From contig JANYGX010000001.1 of assembly GCA_025362295.1 (NCBI GenBank), forward strand, positions 1-64,000: 64,000 nucleotides of DNA, written 5' to 3'. Shown here piece by piece: positions 45,829 through 58,540 of this stretch (position 1 is the first letter of the stretch; the number at the start of each line of letters is the position of its first letter). The translations under genes were made by a program, and so were the position numbers. This stretch comes from Sphingomonadales bacterium. GTDB taxonomy: Bacteria; Pseudomonadota; Alphaproteobacteria; Sphingomonadales; Sphingomonadaceae. Under the pieces are notes generated by a model that was not told the DNA's origin, searched no databases, and saw only the letters and a program-made list of their open reading frames with translations.

Positions 45829-46974
45829 ATGATGATAAACCCCCATGATGACCGCTACGGCCTCAATCGCACTGTTGCGTTTGGCCCGGACCAACCACTG
45901 GAGCTCGATTGTGGTGTGCGCCTGTCGCCGTTGACCATTGCCTATGAAACCTATGGAACGCTTAACAGTGACGCCTCCAATGCTGTTTTGATTTGCCATG
46001 CGCTCACCGGCGATCATTATGTGGCAAGCAAACATCCGATCACCGGCAAAGCGGGCTGGTGGGACCGGATGGTGGGACCAGGCAAAATCATCGACACGAG
46101 CAAACTTTGTGTTATTTGCGCGAATGTGCTGGGGAGTTGCATGGGAACAACCGGCCCCACAAGCCTCGCACCCGACGGCAGGGCCTGGGCGCTGCGACTG
46201 CCTGTAATCACTATCCGCGATATGGTAAAAGCACAGGCAATGCTGCTTGATTATCTTGGGGTTAATAGCGTGCTGGCTGTCATCGGCGGCTCAATGGGCG
46301 GGATGCAGGTGCTGGAGTGGGCAGCAACATATCCTGAGCGCATCAAAAATGCCGCCGTCATTGCCTCGGCAGCGCGCCACTCGGCTCAAAATATCGCGTT
46401 TCATGAAGTTGGCAGGCAAGCGATTATGGCAGACCCGAACTGGCGCGGTGGTGCTTATTATGAAACCGGATCAGCACCCTTGGCAGGGCTTGCCGTCGCG
46501 CGTATGGCCGCCCACATCACATATTTGTCAGAGGCAGGCCTCACCGAGAAATTCGGTCGCCGTTTGCAAAACCGTGATGCGGTTTCATTTGGCTTTGATG
46601 CGGACTTTCAGGTGGAAAGTTATTTGCGCCATCAGGGCCTAAGCTTTGTCGAACGCTTTGATGCCAATTCTTATTTATACATTACCCGCGCTATGGATTA
46701 TTTTGATATCACTGGCTCGCGCGGGATGAAACTAGCGGAAGTTCTGAGGTCGGTGCGGGCGCGTTTCTGCGTTGTGTCCTTTACCAGCGACTGGCTCTAC
46801 CCGACACTTGAATCCCGTCATATTGTGCATGCTCTGACAGCGGCAGGTGCCCCAGTCAGCTTTGTTGAAATCGACAGCCCATTTGGCCACGATTCGTTTC
46901 TGCTCGATGTGCCGGCGTTTGATGACGTGATGCGCGGCTTCATGACATCTGTGCTGAGGGAGGCCGGAGTATGA
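45829..46974 (+). CDS. metX: homoserine O-acetyltransferase
   Basis: Acylates homoserine in methionine synthesis (alpha/beta-hydrolase fold). 381 residues. Nucleophile Ser in [16 protein letters not shown], oxyanion region [24 protein letters not shown], and the Asp/His in TSDWLYPT and [11 protein letters not shown]. Acyl donor (acetyl or succinyl) cannot be decided by eye. Its stop overlaps metW by ATGA. I see no SAM-II riboswitch in the short leader. Confidence 0.94.
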   Translation: MMINPHDDRYGLNRTVAFGPDQPLELDCGVRLSPLTIAYETYGTLNSDASNAVLICHALTGDHYVASKHPITGKAGWWDRMVGPGKIIDTSKLCVICANVLGSCMGTTGPTSLAPDGRAWALRLPVITIRDMVKAQAMLLDYLGVNSVLAVIGGSMGGMQVLEWAATYPERIKNAAVIASAARHSAQNIAFHEVGRQAIMADPNWRGGAYYETGSAPLAGLAVARMAAHITYLSEAGLTEKFGRRLQNRDAVSFGFDADFQVESYLRHQGLSFVERFDANSYLYITRAMDYFDITGSRGMKLAEVLRSVRARFCVVSFTSDWLYPTLESRHIVHALTAAGAPVSFVEIDSPFGHDSFLLDVPAFDDVMRGFMTSVLREAGV

Positions 46975-47579
46975 AACAGCTGCGGCCAGATCTTGCCATT
47001 ATCGCGAATGCCATCACTTCAGGCAGCCGGGTGCTTGATATCGGTTGCGGCGATGGTGCTTTGCTTGAACATCTCGCGTCGCACAAGAACGTCGATGCGC
47101 GCGGCATTGAAATCAGCCGCGAGGGCGTTAGTGCCGCCGTGGCGCGCGGCCTCTCTGTTATTCAAGGCAATGCGGATACGGATTTGGCGGATTACCCGAC
47201 AGCCAGCTTTGATGTGGTGGTGCTTAGCCAAACCCTGCAGGCAACACAAAGGCCAGATGCTGTGCTGCGTGAAATGCTGCGCATTGGCAAGCGCGTGATC
47301 GTCTCATTCCCAAATTTTGGCCACTGGCGCGCCAGGCTTTCCGTTGCCATTCATGGCCGGATGCCGGTGACGGCCGCCATGCCGGTGGAATGGTATGAAA
47401 CCGCGAACATTCACCTCTGTACAATTGCGGATTTTGAAGCGCTTTGCGGGTTACGGCAGTACCAAATCGCTAAGGCCATCTATCTAATTGGCGGCCAGCC
47501 ATCACAGCGGCGGTTTATGGCTAACGTGTTGGCTGAACAAGGTTTATTTGTTTTATCTGCGTTAGTGTCTGATAGTTGA
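46971..47579 (+). CDS. metW: methionine biosynthesis protein MetW
   Basis: 202-residue methyltransferase-fold protein, partner of MetX in proteobacteria. [15 protein letters not shown] is the SAM motif; [34 protein letters not shown] and [11 protein letters not shown] are MetW hallmarks. Shares ATGA with metX, so they are co-translated. Confidence 0.94.
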   Translation: MKQLRPDLAIIANAITSGSRVLDIGCGDGALLEHLASHKNVDARGIEISREGVSAAVARGLSVIQGNADTDLADYPTASFDVVVLSQTLQATQRPDAVLREMLRIGKRVIVSFPNFGHWRARLSVAIHGRMPVTAAMPVEWYETANIHLCTIADFEALCGLRQYQIAKAIYLIGGQPSQRRFMANVLAEQGLFVLSALVSDS

Positions 47580-47699
47580 CCTTAGGTCTTGTCAAAGGCA
47601 GTAATTTCGTTCAACCTGCGACAATCTGGTTTAAAGCAGCCAGTACTCACTGACCATGCGAGTTGTTCAATACCTAGAAATTCATAAAAGGAGAGTATC

Positions 47700-47963
47700 A
47701 TGTTTCATTATATCGGTATGTTAATAGTTGGCATTATTGTCGGCGTGATTGCACGTTATGTGTATCCGGGCGCCGTTCATATGTCTTTACTGATGAGCGG
47801 CGTTCTTGGTATTGCCGGTTCATTTCTTGGTGGCACAATCATGGGCTTAATTAACAAGCCAGCTGACGGTTCTGTAGTTCATCCTGCGGGCATTGTGACA
47901 TCAGTGCTGGGAGCTATGCTGTTGATTTTCATCTGTCGCACGGTCTTGCACCTGAACTTCTGA
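47700..47963 (+). CDS. GlsB/YeaQ/YmgE family membrane protein
   Basis: 87 residues with three hydrophobic segments. The family signature is present in GIIVGVIARYVYPG, GVLGIAGSFLGG and GIVTSVLGAMLLI. Small inner-membrane protein (transglycosylase-associated family), often induced by general stress; no stress sigma-factor promoter can be seen in the leader. Strong ribosome binding site AAAGGAGAG. Confidence 0.9.
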   Translation: MFHYIGMLIVGIIVGVIARYVYPGAVHMSLLMSGVLGIAGSFLGGTIMGLINKPADGSVVHPAGIVTSVLGAMLLIFICRTVLHLNF

Positions 47964-47968
47964 TATTC

Positions 47969-48009
47969 ATCAAGCCGTCGTTGTGGTGACGCCATGATGA
48001 CGGCTTGAT
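47969..48009. terminator. 11-bp hairpin between convergent genes
   Basis: ATCAAGCCGTC and GACGGCTTGAT with a 19-base loop, between the membrane protein gene and the lipoprotein gene that end toward each other. Possible two-way terminator; no T tract. Confidence 0.5.
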
Positions 48010-48010
48010 A

Positions 48011-48619
48011 TCAAAGTCTGCGGCGCGCTCCCGTATTTGCAGCAATTGCCTCTTTTTGTGCGGTCTCGATAATTTTAATGAGCTTGCCTGCTGCTGCAAG
48101 TGGTTTGGTCACAGTTGCACCTTCGGCTGACACCACCGCCAACTGTCCGGTTACAGTGTTTACAACGTTGAGCGCATCGTCAAATTCGCCTGCAATCTGA
48201 TTAAGACGCGTGAGCTCCGTTTGAGCTTTTGACCAATTGATATCAGTTGGCCCCTTTTTTTTGACAGCGGCAAGCGCTGCGGCAAGCACGGTTTGCTGTT
48301 TGTGCCAGCGCTCATTAATGAAATTCACCGAACGCCGTTCCTGCTCAATACGGCTGGCCAAGGGCTGCACTCTGGCCTCGGTAGCGGCGTCCGGTATGGC
48401 TTCAACTGGTGTTACCGCAACAGGCTGTGTCAACGTTGCGACAGGCGCTGGAATAGGGGCATCGACATGCCGCTCGGCACGGGTGCGCAGGCTGGGCCAA
48501 TCGCCACCTGCGCTGGCACAACTGCACAAAGCTGCCATGAGCATCAGGCTTATACCTCTTCTTATTTGAAGAAACAGGTGAATGGTTGCACCTAATTCCT
48601 CCCCCGATTGATCAGCCAT
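48011..48619 (-). CDS. hypothetical lipoprotein with coiled-coil helix
   Basis: About 202 residues from the ATG at 48619 (GGGGTGAG upstream). A positively charged head is followed by ISLMLMAALCSCASAG, which fits a lipobox LCSC. The mature protein is helical (RIEQERRSVNFINERWHKQQ and NWSKAQTELTRLNQIAGEF). Family unknown. The start lies three bases after the gatB stop, so it shares its transcript. Confidence 0.6.
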   Translation of the reverse strand: MADQSGEELGATIHLFLQIRRGISLMLMAALCSCASAGGDWPSLRTRAERHVDAPIPAPVATLTQPVAVTPVEAIPDAATEARVQPLASRIEQERRSVNFINERWHKQQTVLAAALAAVKKKGPTDINWSKAQTELTRLNQIAGEFDDALNVVNTVTGQLAVVSAEGATVTKPLAAAGKLIKIIETAQKEAIAANTGARRRL

Positions 48620-48621
48620 TC

Positions 48622-50121
48622 TCACCCCAACATCCGCTTCAGAATATCATTGACCACTGCTGGATTGCCCTTGCCAGCCATGGCCTTCATCACTTGTCCG
48701 ACAAAGAAGCTGAACAGTTTATCCTTGCCAGCCTTGTATCCTGCCAGTTGCTCCGGGTTGTCAGCAATTACCTTGGCAATAACGGCTTCAATCGCCCCTG
48801 TGTCGCTCACCTGTTTTAAGCCGCGCTCTTCCACCAGTGCGCTTGCTGATTTGCCGGTTTCGAGCATCAAGGCAAACACCTCCTTACCAAGGCGGCCCGA
48901 GAGTGTGCCGTCAGCAACCAGCGATAACAATTCTGCACCGGCTAGCGGCGATATGGGACTTTCCGTGATGGCTTTACCCTGTGCGTTGAGCGCACCAAAT
49001 AAATCCGACAGCACCCAGTTAGAGGCACTGCGCGCGAGTTCTGCCGCCGGTTTGTTTTGAGTTTTCACACACACGCTCAACAGCTCTTCAAAATAATCCG
49101 CATTGGCCTTTTCAGTGATCAATACCGATGCATTATAATCAGACACGCCAAGATCATGAATCAGTCGATGTTTTTTTGCATCAGGCAGTTCTGGGAGTGA
49201 CGCTTGAGCGTCCGCAAGAAAGGCTTCATCCAGCTCCAGTGGCAACAAATCAGGATCGGGAAAATAGCGGTAGTCGTGTGCATCTTCCTTCGAGCGCAGC
49301 GAGCGCGTCTCGTTTTTCACATTGTCATAGGTGCGGGTTTCCTGGTGGATTGTGCCGCCGTCTTCAATCACCTCGATCTGACGGCGGGCTTCAACTTCAA
49401 TCGCAGCCATCACAAAGCGCACCGAGTTTACATTCTTGATTTCACAACGCGTGCCAAATTCGGCACCGGCCTTGCGCACGGACACATTCACATCCGCGCG
49501 CATTGAACCCTCTTCCATATTGCCGTCACAACTGCCCACATATTGGAGGATGGTGCGGAGTTTCCGCACATAGGCGCCCGCTTCTTCCGGTGAGCGCATG
49601 TCTGGCTTCGAGACGATTTCCATGAGGGCAACGCCAGAGCGGTTCAAATCTACATAAGTGCGTGTTGGGTGCTGGTCATGCAACGATTTTCCCGCGTCCT
49701 GTTCCAGGTGCAAGCGTTCGATGCCAATGGTTTTTGTGCCACCGCTTTCCAAATCAACGGTGATTTCACCCTCACCAACAATCGGATACTGAAACTGGCT
49801 GATCTGATAGCCTTGCGGTAAATCTGCGTAAAAATAATTCTTGCGGTCAAACCGCGACCAGTTATTGATTTTGGCGCCAAGCGCCATGCCGGTGCGTACG
49901 GCCTGATGCACACATTCGCTGTTGATCACGGGCAGCATCCCCGGCATGGCGGCATCAACAAAGCTAACCTGCGTGTTTGGCTCAGCACCAAAGCTGGTGT
50001 CTGACGATGAGAACAACTTAGCCTTTGATGTGACTTGTGCATGGACTTCAAGGCCAACAACGATTTCCCACGGGCCGGTTGTGCCGGTGAGGGTGTAGGG
50101 GGTGGTGTTTGTGTCGCTCAT
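48622..50121 (-). CDS. gatB: aspartyl/glutamyl-tRNA amidotransferase subunit B
   Basis: Part of GatCAB, which converts Glu-tRNA-Gln and Asp-tRNA-Asn to the amidated forms. 499 residues. Hallmarks: [39 protein letters not shown] in altered form, [33 protein letters not shown], and the C-terminal YqeY-like domain. gatC and gatA are not adjacent and not in the window. Confidence 0.96.
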   Translation of the reverse strand: MSDTNTTPYTLTGTTGPWEIVVGLEVHAQVTSKAKLFSSSDTSFGAEPNTQVSFVDAAMPGMLPVINSECVHQAVRTGMALGAKINNWSRFDRKNYFYADLPQGYQISQFQYPIVGEGEITVDLESGGTKTIGIERLHLEQDAGKSLHDQHPTRTYVDLNRSGVALMEIVSKPDMRSPEEAGAYVRKLRTILQYVGSCDGNMEEGSMRADVNVSVRKAGAEFGTRCEIKNVNSVRFVMAAIEVEARRQIEVIEDGGTIHQETRTYDNVKNETRSLRSKEDAHDYRYFPDPDLLPLELDEAFLADAQASLPELPDAKKHRLIHDLGVSDYNASVLITEKANADYFEELLSVCVKTQNKPAAELARSASNWVLSDLFGALNAQGKAITESPISPLAGAELLSLVADGTLSGRLGKEVFALMLETGKSASALVEERGLKQVSDTGAIEAVIAKVIADNPEQLAGYKAGKDKLFSFFVGQVMKAMAGKGNPAVVNDILKRMLG

Positions 50122-50185
50122 CAGTATGCTTTCTTATCAAAGTGTTTTACCCTCTCTCGCAAAGGGAGAGATAAACGAATAGCCT

Positions 50186-51430
50186 CTACCCCACCACTTG
50201 CGTTTTTCCAAGCACCCCTTCAAACTTCGCGATCACAGCAGTCGCAATCGAATTCCCGACCACATTTGTGCCGCTTCGCCCCATATCGAGAAATTGGTCA
50301 ACCGCCAAAATCAGCAGTAGTCCCGCATCAGGAATTTTGAACACCGGCAAGGTGGCTGCAATCACCACCAAAGAGGCGCGCGGCACAGATGCAATACCCT
50401 TGCTGGTGATCAGCAATAGCCCAAGCATGGTCGCAAGCTGGCCTGCGGTCAGCACAATGCCATAGGCTTGGGCAATAAACAGGGTGGCAAAGGTGCAATA
50501 CATCATCGAGCCGTCAAGATTAAAGGAATAGCCCAGTGGCAACACGAAGCTGGCAATGGGCTTTGGCACACCAAATTTTTCAACCGCTGCCAGTGTGCTT
50601 GGGTAGGCGGCTTCAGAACTTGCTGTTGAAAACGCAATCAACACCGGCTCTCGAATGGCTTTGATCAGACGGAGAATGGGTTTGCCAAGCACCAGATAGC
50701 CTGCAAACAACAATATAAGCCACAGCAACGCCAGAGAGAAATAAAACTCTGCCATAAAGGTAAGATAGGTAACGAGGATGCCAAGGCCTTTACTGGTTAC
50801 CGTGGCCGCCACAGCGGCAAAGACGGCAAGTGGTGCGACCTTCATGACCATGCCGGTCACCAGCAGCATGACCCGCGTGATCTGTTCGGCAAAATCTGTG
50901 AGCATACTGCCCTGCTTGCCAAGCTTTGCCAAGGCCACACCAACAAACACCGAGAACACAACGATTTGCAAAATTTCGTTATTGGCCATCGCCTCTACAA
51001 TTGATTTCGGCACAAGATGGGTGATAAAATCTTTGAGATTGATTGATGTGGCATTGACAGTGCTGGCTGCATCAGCTGCAGGTAACGGAATGCCAAGCCC
51101 GACGCCGGGCTTGAACAGGCTCACCATCATCATGCCAAACAACAGCGATGTGATCGAAGCGCCGAGAAACCATGCCATGGTTTTGAGACCAATGCGACCA
51201 ACGGCACCGTGCTCGCCCATATTGGCTATGCCGACCACAAGCGTGGAAAACACCAGCGGTGCAATAATCATCTTAATCAGGCGAAGGAAAATATCTGTGA
51301 TTACTGAGAAATAGCCGACCAGAGATTTGAGTGCATTGGCGTTGGTGATTTCGGCATGGCATATAGCGCCTATCAGAATGCCCAGCACCATTCCGATGAT
51401 GATATAGAGTGTGAAATGTTTTGACATCAT
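50186..51430 (-). CDS. dicarboxylate/amino acid:cation symporter
   Basis: Inner-membrane transporter of the DAACS family (GltP/DctA type), 414 residues with eight membrane segments and two hairpins. Motifs: AFSTASSEAAYPSTL (serine-rich hairpin), NLDGSMMYCTFATLF, SVPRASLVVIAATL and DQFLDMGRSGTNVVGNSIAT. Cargo is likely glutamate, aspartate or C4-dicarboxylates. The altered SVPRAS in place of SIGAAG-type sequence marks a subgroup. Lies between hemB and gatB on the same strand. Confidence 0.92.
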   Translation of the reverse strand: MMSKHFTLYIIIGMVLGILIGAICHAEITNANALKSLVGYFSVITDIFLRLIKMIIAPLVFSTLVVGIANMGEHGAVGRIGLKTMAWFLGASITSLLFGMMMVSLFKPGVGLGIPLPAADAASTVNATSINLKDFITHLVPKSIVEAMANNEILQIVVFSVFVGVALAKLGKQGSMLTDFAEQITRVMLLVTGMVMKVAPLAVFAAVAATVTSKGLGILVTYLTFMAEFYFSLALLWLILLFAGYLVLGKPILRLIKAIREPVLIAFSTASSEAAYPSTLAAVEKFGVPKPIASFVLPLGYSFNLDGSMMYCTFATLFIAQAYGIVLTAGQLATMLGLLLITSKGIASVPRASLVVIAATLPVFKIPDAGLLLILAVDQFLDMGRSGTNVVGNSIATAVIAKFEGVLGKTQVVG

Positions 51431-51449
51431 ATTTTCCTTCTCACCACCA

Positions 51450-53329
<1,880 letters not shown>

Positions 53330-53399
53330 GATAAGGTTGACCTAGTGAATGCCGAGCGATTAAGCCTGTTCTTATACTAGAGCTTAAAGGTTGCGCCAA

Positions 53400-55448
53400 G
53401 TGAATGTGATAAAATTTTTAGCCGTTGCGGTCTATTCCCTGCATGTTTGTGCAACCTGTGCAGATGCCGGACAGTTGAGCAGTGAACAGCTGAACTGGTA
53501 TCGTGCGCGACTTGATGATCAGAGCCACAGCGTCTTTTCGACCACGACTGCGGTAGCCGCCAATGCGCCGCACCCAGATTCACTGGCTGAATCATTGCTG
53601 CTCTGGAACCGGCTGAAAAATGAGGATTACAACCCAAATTTTGCTGAACTATCACGTTTTTTGATCAACAATCCAGGCTGGCCGCAAGAAAAATCTTTGC
53701 GCATCAAAGCTGAGCAAGCTATCATAAGTTCAGTTGATCGACCGCAGGATATCATCAAATTTTTTGGTGCTTTTCCAGTGATTACGGCAACGGGCAGAGT
53801 GCGCCTTGCTGAAGCCTTGACGCAAACTGGCCAACCGCAAGCCGGTGCGTCGCTGATACGAGAAGCATGGGCCAGCGGCGGCTTATCTTTGCCGGATGAA
53901 ACGCTGGTTATCAGCACTTATGCAACGAGTCTGACACACGCCGATCATATCCGCCGGGCTGATCAGCTGCTGTGGCAGGATCAGGCAACCGCTGCACGGC
54001 GGGTGCTGCCATATCTCGATCCCGATTATCGGCTGTTGGCGGAAGCGCGGCTTGCACTTAAACTGCGCAGCAATGATGTTGATGCAAAGATTGCCGCTGT
54101 ACCAAAAAGTTTACAGAACACATCCGGCCTGATTTACGATCGAGCACGTTGGCTTTTGCGTACGCGCAGTGATGACACGGCCGCGACGGCTTTTTTGCTG
54201 GCCAGTGCTGTCGATAGTCAAGAGGGTATCAAAGCCTCAGCGTGGGTGAAGCTACGCCAAACACTGGCCCGAAGCGCGGTGGATCGTGGTGCCTATGAGG
54301 ATGGTTATCATCTGTTGGCCGATCATCATCTGGCTGGCAATATTGCCACAATCAGCGACGATAACGAAACAGACCGCGTGGCCTATGTGGAAACCGAATG
54401 GCGCGCTGGCTGGATTGCGCTGCGCTATTTGCGAAAGCCCGCTGACGCCATAAAACATTTTCAGGCCATGCAGGCGGTGGCGCAAAGCCCGATTACATTA
54501 TCGCGCGCTGCCTATTGGGCCGGCCGTTCAGCCGAAGCACTCAACAACGGCGCACTCGCCCAGCAGTGGTATGGACGTGCGGCACAGTTCCCTGATTTTT
54601 TCTATGGTCAATTGGCTGTGGAAAAACTCGGACGACCAATTCTGCCGCCTGATCTGACGCCGCCCGTGGTATCAGCCGAGGCCATGCAGGCCTATCAAGC
54701 GCGGAATATCGTGCAAGCTGCACGCTTGCTGGGTCAGTTGGGTGAGCCGGAGCTGCAAACACAGTTCATCAACACCATTGCGGCGCGCGCTGATACACCA
54801 GAGGAAAAACGAGTGGCGGCTGATCTGGCTGTCGAGATCAAACGGCCAGACCTCGGGGTGCGCATTGGCAAGCTTGCCCGCAACAAAGGGATGAGCCTAG
54901 CGTACGCTGCCTACCCGCGCCTGACATTGCCAGAGGGGCTCAGCAACATATGGAGTATGGCCCATGCCATCACCAGACAGGAATCCGTTTTCAATGCCAG
55001 TGCTCGCAGTCGTGCCGGGGCACGAGGCCTAATGCAGTTGATGCCCGGCACAGCACGGGGCGTCAGTGCAAAGCTTGGGCTGCCTTATGCACTCGACAAA
55101 CTCACCAGCGATCCAGTGTACAACATGACACTTGGCGCAACTTATATTCAGGACCGGCTCGACAGCTACGGTGGCAATGCTGTGCTAGCCGTAGCGTCCT
55201 ATAATGCCGGCCCGGGCAATGTCTCCAAATGGCTGAACCGCAACGGCGACCCGCGCAGTCCTAATGTCGATGTGATCGACTGGATCGAGCAAATTCCGTT
55301 CACTGAAACCCGCGATTATGTTATGCGGGTTTTGGAGAATGCTGTGGTCTATTCCCTGATTGAACCCGGTCGCAGCAAAGTCAATGGCTACGGGCTGCTG
55401 TCTGGTTACCTTGGGCGCACGCCAAATACAAACCGCGTTGATAAATGA
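53400..55448 (+). CDS. slt: soluble lytic murein transglycosylase
   Basis: Periplasmic enzyme cutting peptidoglycan glycan strands with 1,6-anhydro ends. About 682 residues from the GTG at 53400, nine bases after AAAGG; a TTG at 53391 is possible. Signal peptide (VIKFLAVAVYSLHVCATCAD), a long alpha-superhelical U-domain (about 50-480), and a C-terminal SLT domain with catalytic Glu in AITRQESVFNASARSRAG, then GLMQLMPGTARGV and AVASYNAGPGNVSKWL. The stop overlaps greB. Confidence 0.93.
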   Translation: MNVIKFLAVAVYSLHVCATCADAGQLSSEQLNWYRARLDDQSHSVFSTTTAVAANAPHPDSLAESLLLWNRLKNEDYNPNFAELSRFLINNPGWPQEKSLRIKAEQAIISSVDRPQDIIKFFGAFPVITATGRVRLAEALTQTGQPQAGASLIREAWASGGLSLPDETLVISTYATSLTHADHIRRADQLLWQDQATAARRVLPYLDPDYRLLAEARLALKLRSNDVDAKIAAVPKSLQNTSGLIYDRARWLLRTRSDDTAATAFLLASAVDSQEGIKASAWVKLRQTLARSAVDRGAYEDGYHLLADHHLAGNIATISDDNETDRVAYVETEWRAGWIALRYLRKPADAIKHFQAMQAVAQSPITLSRAAYWAGRSAEALNNGALAQQWYGRAAQFPDFFYGQLAVEKLGRPILPPDLTPPVVSAEAMQAYQARNIVQAARLLGQLGEPELQTQFINTIAARADTPEEKRVAADLAVEIKRPDLGVRIGKLARNKGMSLAYAAYPRLTLPEGLSNIWSMAHAITRQESVFNASARSRAGARGLMQLMPGTARGVSAKLGLPYALDKLTSDPVYNMTLGATYIQDRLDSYGGNAVLAVASYNAGPGNVSKWLNRNGDPRSPNVDVIDWIEQIPFTETRDYVMRVLENAVVYSLIEPGRSKVNGYGLLSGYLGRTPNTNRVDK

Positions 55449-55987
55449 GCAAGGCATTCACCAAAGAAATTGATGACGCGGATGATGATGATCTTGACCA
55501 TGTGTTGCCGTCTGGTAAAAATTATATAACACCTGTCGGCTTTGCAAAACTCAAAACTGAATATGATGCACTGTTCTTTGTTGAACGGCCGCATGTGGTC
55601 GAAACTGTTTCGTGGGCGGCTGGCAACGGTGATCGGTCTGAAAATGGTGATTATCTTTACGGCAAGAAGCGGATGCGCGAAATCGACAGGCGCATGCGCT
55701 TTTTGAACGTGCGCATGAAAGCCGCAGTGGTTGTCGATGCACGCGATCAACCCCATAAAGATCAGGTGTTCTTTGGCTGCACTGTCACTTATGCCGCTGA
55801 AGATGACAATCACAGAACAGTTTGCATTGTCGGTCAGGATGAAGTGGATGCCAGCCTTGGCAACATCAGTTGGATATCACCGGTTGCCAAAGCCTTGGTG
55901 AAGGCCCGGGTTGGTGATGTGGTAACACTGGTCACACCCAGCGGCCTGCAGGAGATCGAGGTAATGGAGATTATTTATCCGGAATGA
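55445..55987 (+). CDS. greB: transcription elongation factor GreB
   Basis: Rescues backtracked RNA polymerase. 180 residues: N-terminal coiled coil with the tip acidic pair in GNGDRSENGDYLYGKKR, and the FKBP-like C-terminal domain with GQDEVDASLGNISWISPVAK. The tip sequence GDRSENGDYLYGKKRLREIDRR is the GreB form. It shares ATGA with the transglycosylase gene. Confidence 0.92.
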   Translation: MSKAFTKEIDDADDDDLDHVLPSGKNYITPVGFAKLKTEYDALFFVERPHVVETVSWAAGNGDRSENGDYLYGKKRMREIDRRMRFLNVRMKAAVVVDARDQPHKDQVFFGCTVTYAAEDDNHRTVCIVGQDEVDASLGNISWISPVAKALVKARVGDVVTLVTPSGLQEIEVMEIIYPE

Positions 55988-56079
55988 CGGTGGAGATGTA
56001 AACTCGCACCTAAACATTTCTCTATCTTATGCAGGATAACGAGGATGGGTCAGTTCATAATATATATTGGTGAAAAATC

Positions 56080-57894
56080 CTAAACCGCAGGATGATCAGC
56101 CGCCACACCCATTGCCGTTTCAAGTGCTATACCAATGTTGAGCAATCTCTCTTCGTTATATAATCTGCCCGTCAAACTGATCGATACGGGCACCTTATGC
56201 AGCGGCAAACCCTTTATCTGCTTAGCAGTTGGCACATAATCGACATCCTGCGCGCGGGTTTGCTGAGAGAGAAACCCCGCTTTGATGGCAAGCGTTGGAT
56301 GGCCGGTAACATTGCCGATGGTGAGCAGGCCAGCAGCGTAATTGGGATGAATAAGCGCATCGCATTTGCTCATAACTTCGGCGAATGCCGTCATCCATTG
56401 GCGGCGCAAGCGCTGGGCTTGCACGTAGGAGACAGCGGGGAAGAAACGCGCTGCCCGAAATATGTTCGGCCATGCCTGATCGTCCTGCGCCGAGAGTTGA
56501 TCAACCGCGCCGGATGTGGTGAGCTCTTCAAAGGCAGCCGCAGCTTCAACAGTGACAATAGCATTCATGGGATCGATAGGAAGATCGGGCAATGAAAGTT
56601 TTACAAGATTGAAGCCTGCTCGGCTCGCAGCCTCTAGCGCAGCCCTTTCAACAGGTGAGACGCTGTCGCCTTCAAACCACTTTGGATCATAGCCGAGTGT
56701 TGCACCTGCAATGGTTGACTTGTGATTATACTCAATACGGGCCGTGTTGCCGGCAGCCAAATCATGACCATCAGCACCGGCAATAACAGCCATTACAGCC
56801 CCAAGATCTGCCACCGAGCGTGCCATAACGCCGGTCTTGTCGAGTGACCAGCACAGTGCCATGGCACCTGTGCGCGGCACCAGCCCGAATGATGGCCGCA
56901 GGCCAGCGCAGCCATTGCGGCTGCTGGGCGAGACGATGGAACCCATGGTTTCCGTACCTATGCCAAACGACATCAGGCCACCGCCAACGCCGGACCCTGT
57001 GCCAGCCGATGAGCCGCTGGAGCCTTCCTCTATATTCCACGGGTTGCGGGTGAACCCACCGAACCATATGTCGCCGTTGGCAAGCGCCCCGCACGCGGTT
57101 TTCCCAAGCAGTACGCAGCCTGCCTCGCGCAAACGTGTCACGACAGTTGCATCAGTTGTCGGTATACGGTTGCGTGTGGTTTCAGCCCCCCATGTGGTTG
57201 GGATGCCTGCCGTATCGAATAAATCTTTTACACCGTAAGGTAAGCCATGCAGCGGTGAGCGAATTTTCCCAGCCTTGCGTTCGGCATCCGCTTGATCAGC
57301 CTGCGCGCGCGCAATGTCAGCTGTGACGGTGATGAATGCCAGAAGTTTTGGATTGAGCTTGGCAATTCGCGCCAGATAAATATCCGTTAAGCGCCTTGAT
57401 GTGAGAACGCCTTTAGTCATCCAGGCAGCGTGCAGCCAAGCCGGTGCATAGGCGATGGCATCATCGGATTTTGGCAAAGCAGGCGCTGCACTATCCGGCC
57501 ATACACCGCGCGTGCTGCTTGGCACGCTAGGAATGGATGCAGCTGATTTATCATAAGGCTTGAACAGTTCCGCCGGTGATAAACTATTCACCGGTTTGAA
57601 CGCTTTTAACTGCTTGATTGCATCCAGCTGGTCGCCCAATACATTCAAAACCTGCGCGCGTTTTTTGGCATCGAGCGGCAGGCCGTTCAGCTTCTCGGCA
57701 CTGGCCACATCGGCAAGCGTTACCCCCTGAGATTTTGCCGTGGGTGCTGTTGCCATGGTTACCGGCGATGATGCCGCCGGGTCAGCAGCCACTTGCGCAA
57801 CCGCTGTTTTATCCTGGCCAAGAAATCCGATTGTCGAAGCACCGACGGCCAGGGTTTTCAGCGCATCGCGGCGGCTATGATTTCTTGTGGCCAC
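56080..57894 (-). CDS. amidase signature family protein, Tat-exported
   Basis: 604 residues from a GTG start with GGGGGAAAG upstream. N-terminal twin-arginine signal (NHSRRDALKTLAVGAS). The Ser-cisSer-Lys machinery is visible: Lys in YGVKDLFDTAG, the signature EEGSSGSSAGTGSGV, and the nucleophile region GTETMGSIVSPSSRNG. Hydrolyses an amide bond; substrate unknown. Its size and Tat signal differ from GatA, so it is not the missing Gat subunit. Starts about 20 bases after ssb. Confidence 0.9.
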   Translation of the reverse strand: MATRNHSRRDALKTLAVGASTIGFLGQDKTAVAQVAADPAASSPVTMATAPTAKSQGVTLADVASAEKLNGLPLDAKKRAQVLNVLGDQLDAIKQLKAFKPVNSLSPAELFKPYDKSAASIPSVPSSTRGVWPDSAAPALPKSDDAIAYAPAWLHAAWMTKGVLTSRRLTDIYLARIAKLNPKLLAFITVTADIARAQADQADAERKAGKIRSPLHGLPYGVKDLFDTAGIPTTWGAETTRNRIPTTDATVVTRLREAGCVLLGKTACGALANGDIWFGGFTRNPWNIEEGSSGSSAGTGSGVGGGLMSFGIGTETMGSIVSPSSRNGCAGLRPSFGLVPRTGAMALCWSLDKTGVMARSVADLGAVMAVIAGADGHDLAAGNTARIEYNHKSTIAGATLGYDPKWFEGDSVSPVERAALEAASRAGFNLVKLSLPDLPIDPMNAIVTVEAAAAFEELTTSGAVDQLSAQDDQAWPNIFRAARFFPAVSYVQAQRLRRQWMTAFAEVMSKCDALIHPNYAAGLLTIGNVTGHPTLAIKAGFLSQQTRAQDVDYVPTAKQIKGLPLHKVPVSISLTGRLYNEERLLNIGIALETAMGVAADHPAV

Positions 57895-57914
57895 TTACTT
57901 TCCCCCACTGATTG

Positions 57915-58436
57915 TTAAAACGGAATTTCGTCATCCATGTCGTTGCCGCCGCCAAAGCCGCCACTGTCACCGCGACTGCTGCTGCCAGCATTGCCAGCAT
58001 AGCTTGAGGTTGGCTTACCGCCGCCGCCAGATTTATAGCCACTGCTGCTTTCGCCATCCCGATCGCCAGACATGCCGCCGCCATCACTCTTGCCGTCCAG
58101 CATGGTAAGCTCACCACGGAACTTTTGCAGCACCACTTCGGTGGTGTATTTTGTCTGGCCTTCCTTGTCGGTCCATTTGCGGGTTGAGAGCTGGCCTTCC
58201 AGATAGACCTGCGAGCCTTTGCGCAGATACTGCTCCGAAATCTTGCCAAGCGCTTCATTGAAAATCACGATATTATGCCACTCCGTGCGCTCGCGGCGTT
58301 CACCGGACATTTTGTCTTTCCACGATTCGGATGTGGCTACAGAAAAACTGACAATCTTGCCGCCGTCGTTGGTGGTCCGAATTTCAGGGTCTTTGCCCAG
58401 TCTGCCCACCAATATAACTTTGTTTACGCCAGCCAT
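57915..58436 (-). CDS. ssb: single-stranded DNA-binding protein
   Basis: 173 residues: OB-fold (1-110) with [17 protein letters not shown] and [19 protein letters not shown], a Gly/Ser-rich linker with repeated SGGGG-like runs, and the acidic partner-binding tip DMDDEIPF. Ordinary. Confidence 0.95.
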   Translation of the reverse strand: MAGVNKVILVGRLGKDPEIRTTNDGGKIVSFSVATSESWKDKMSGERRERTEWHNIVIFNEALGKISEQYLRKGSQVYLEGQLSTRKWTDKEGQTKYTTEVVLQKFRGELTMLDGKSDGGGMSGDRDGESSSGYKSGGGGKPTSSYAGNAGSSSRGDSGGFGGGNDMDDEIPF

Positions 58437-58540
58437 ATGTTCCTCATTCTATATAAAATTTAATATTAATAGATAAGGTTGATGCATACAAGCAAACTGT
58501 TCTTCCCTCTTTATTTCTTAACTCTATGCGCCTATATCGG

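Noticed and set aside
47580-47699. General stress (EcfG) promoter before the YeaQ-like gene
   Set aside because: I looked for GGAAC-N16/17-CGTT and found no acceptable pair, although the family is often stress induced.
56080-57894. Amidase as GatA partner of GatB
   Set aside because: It has a Tat signal and about 100 extra residues, so it is an exported amidase rather than the tRNA amidotransferase subunit.
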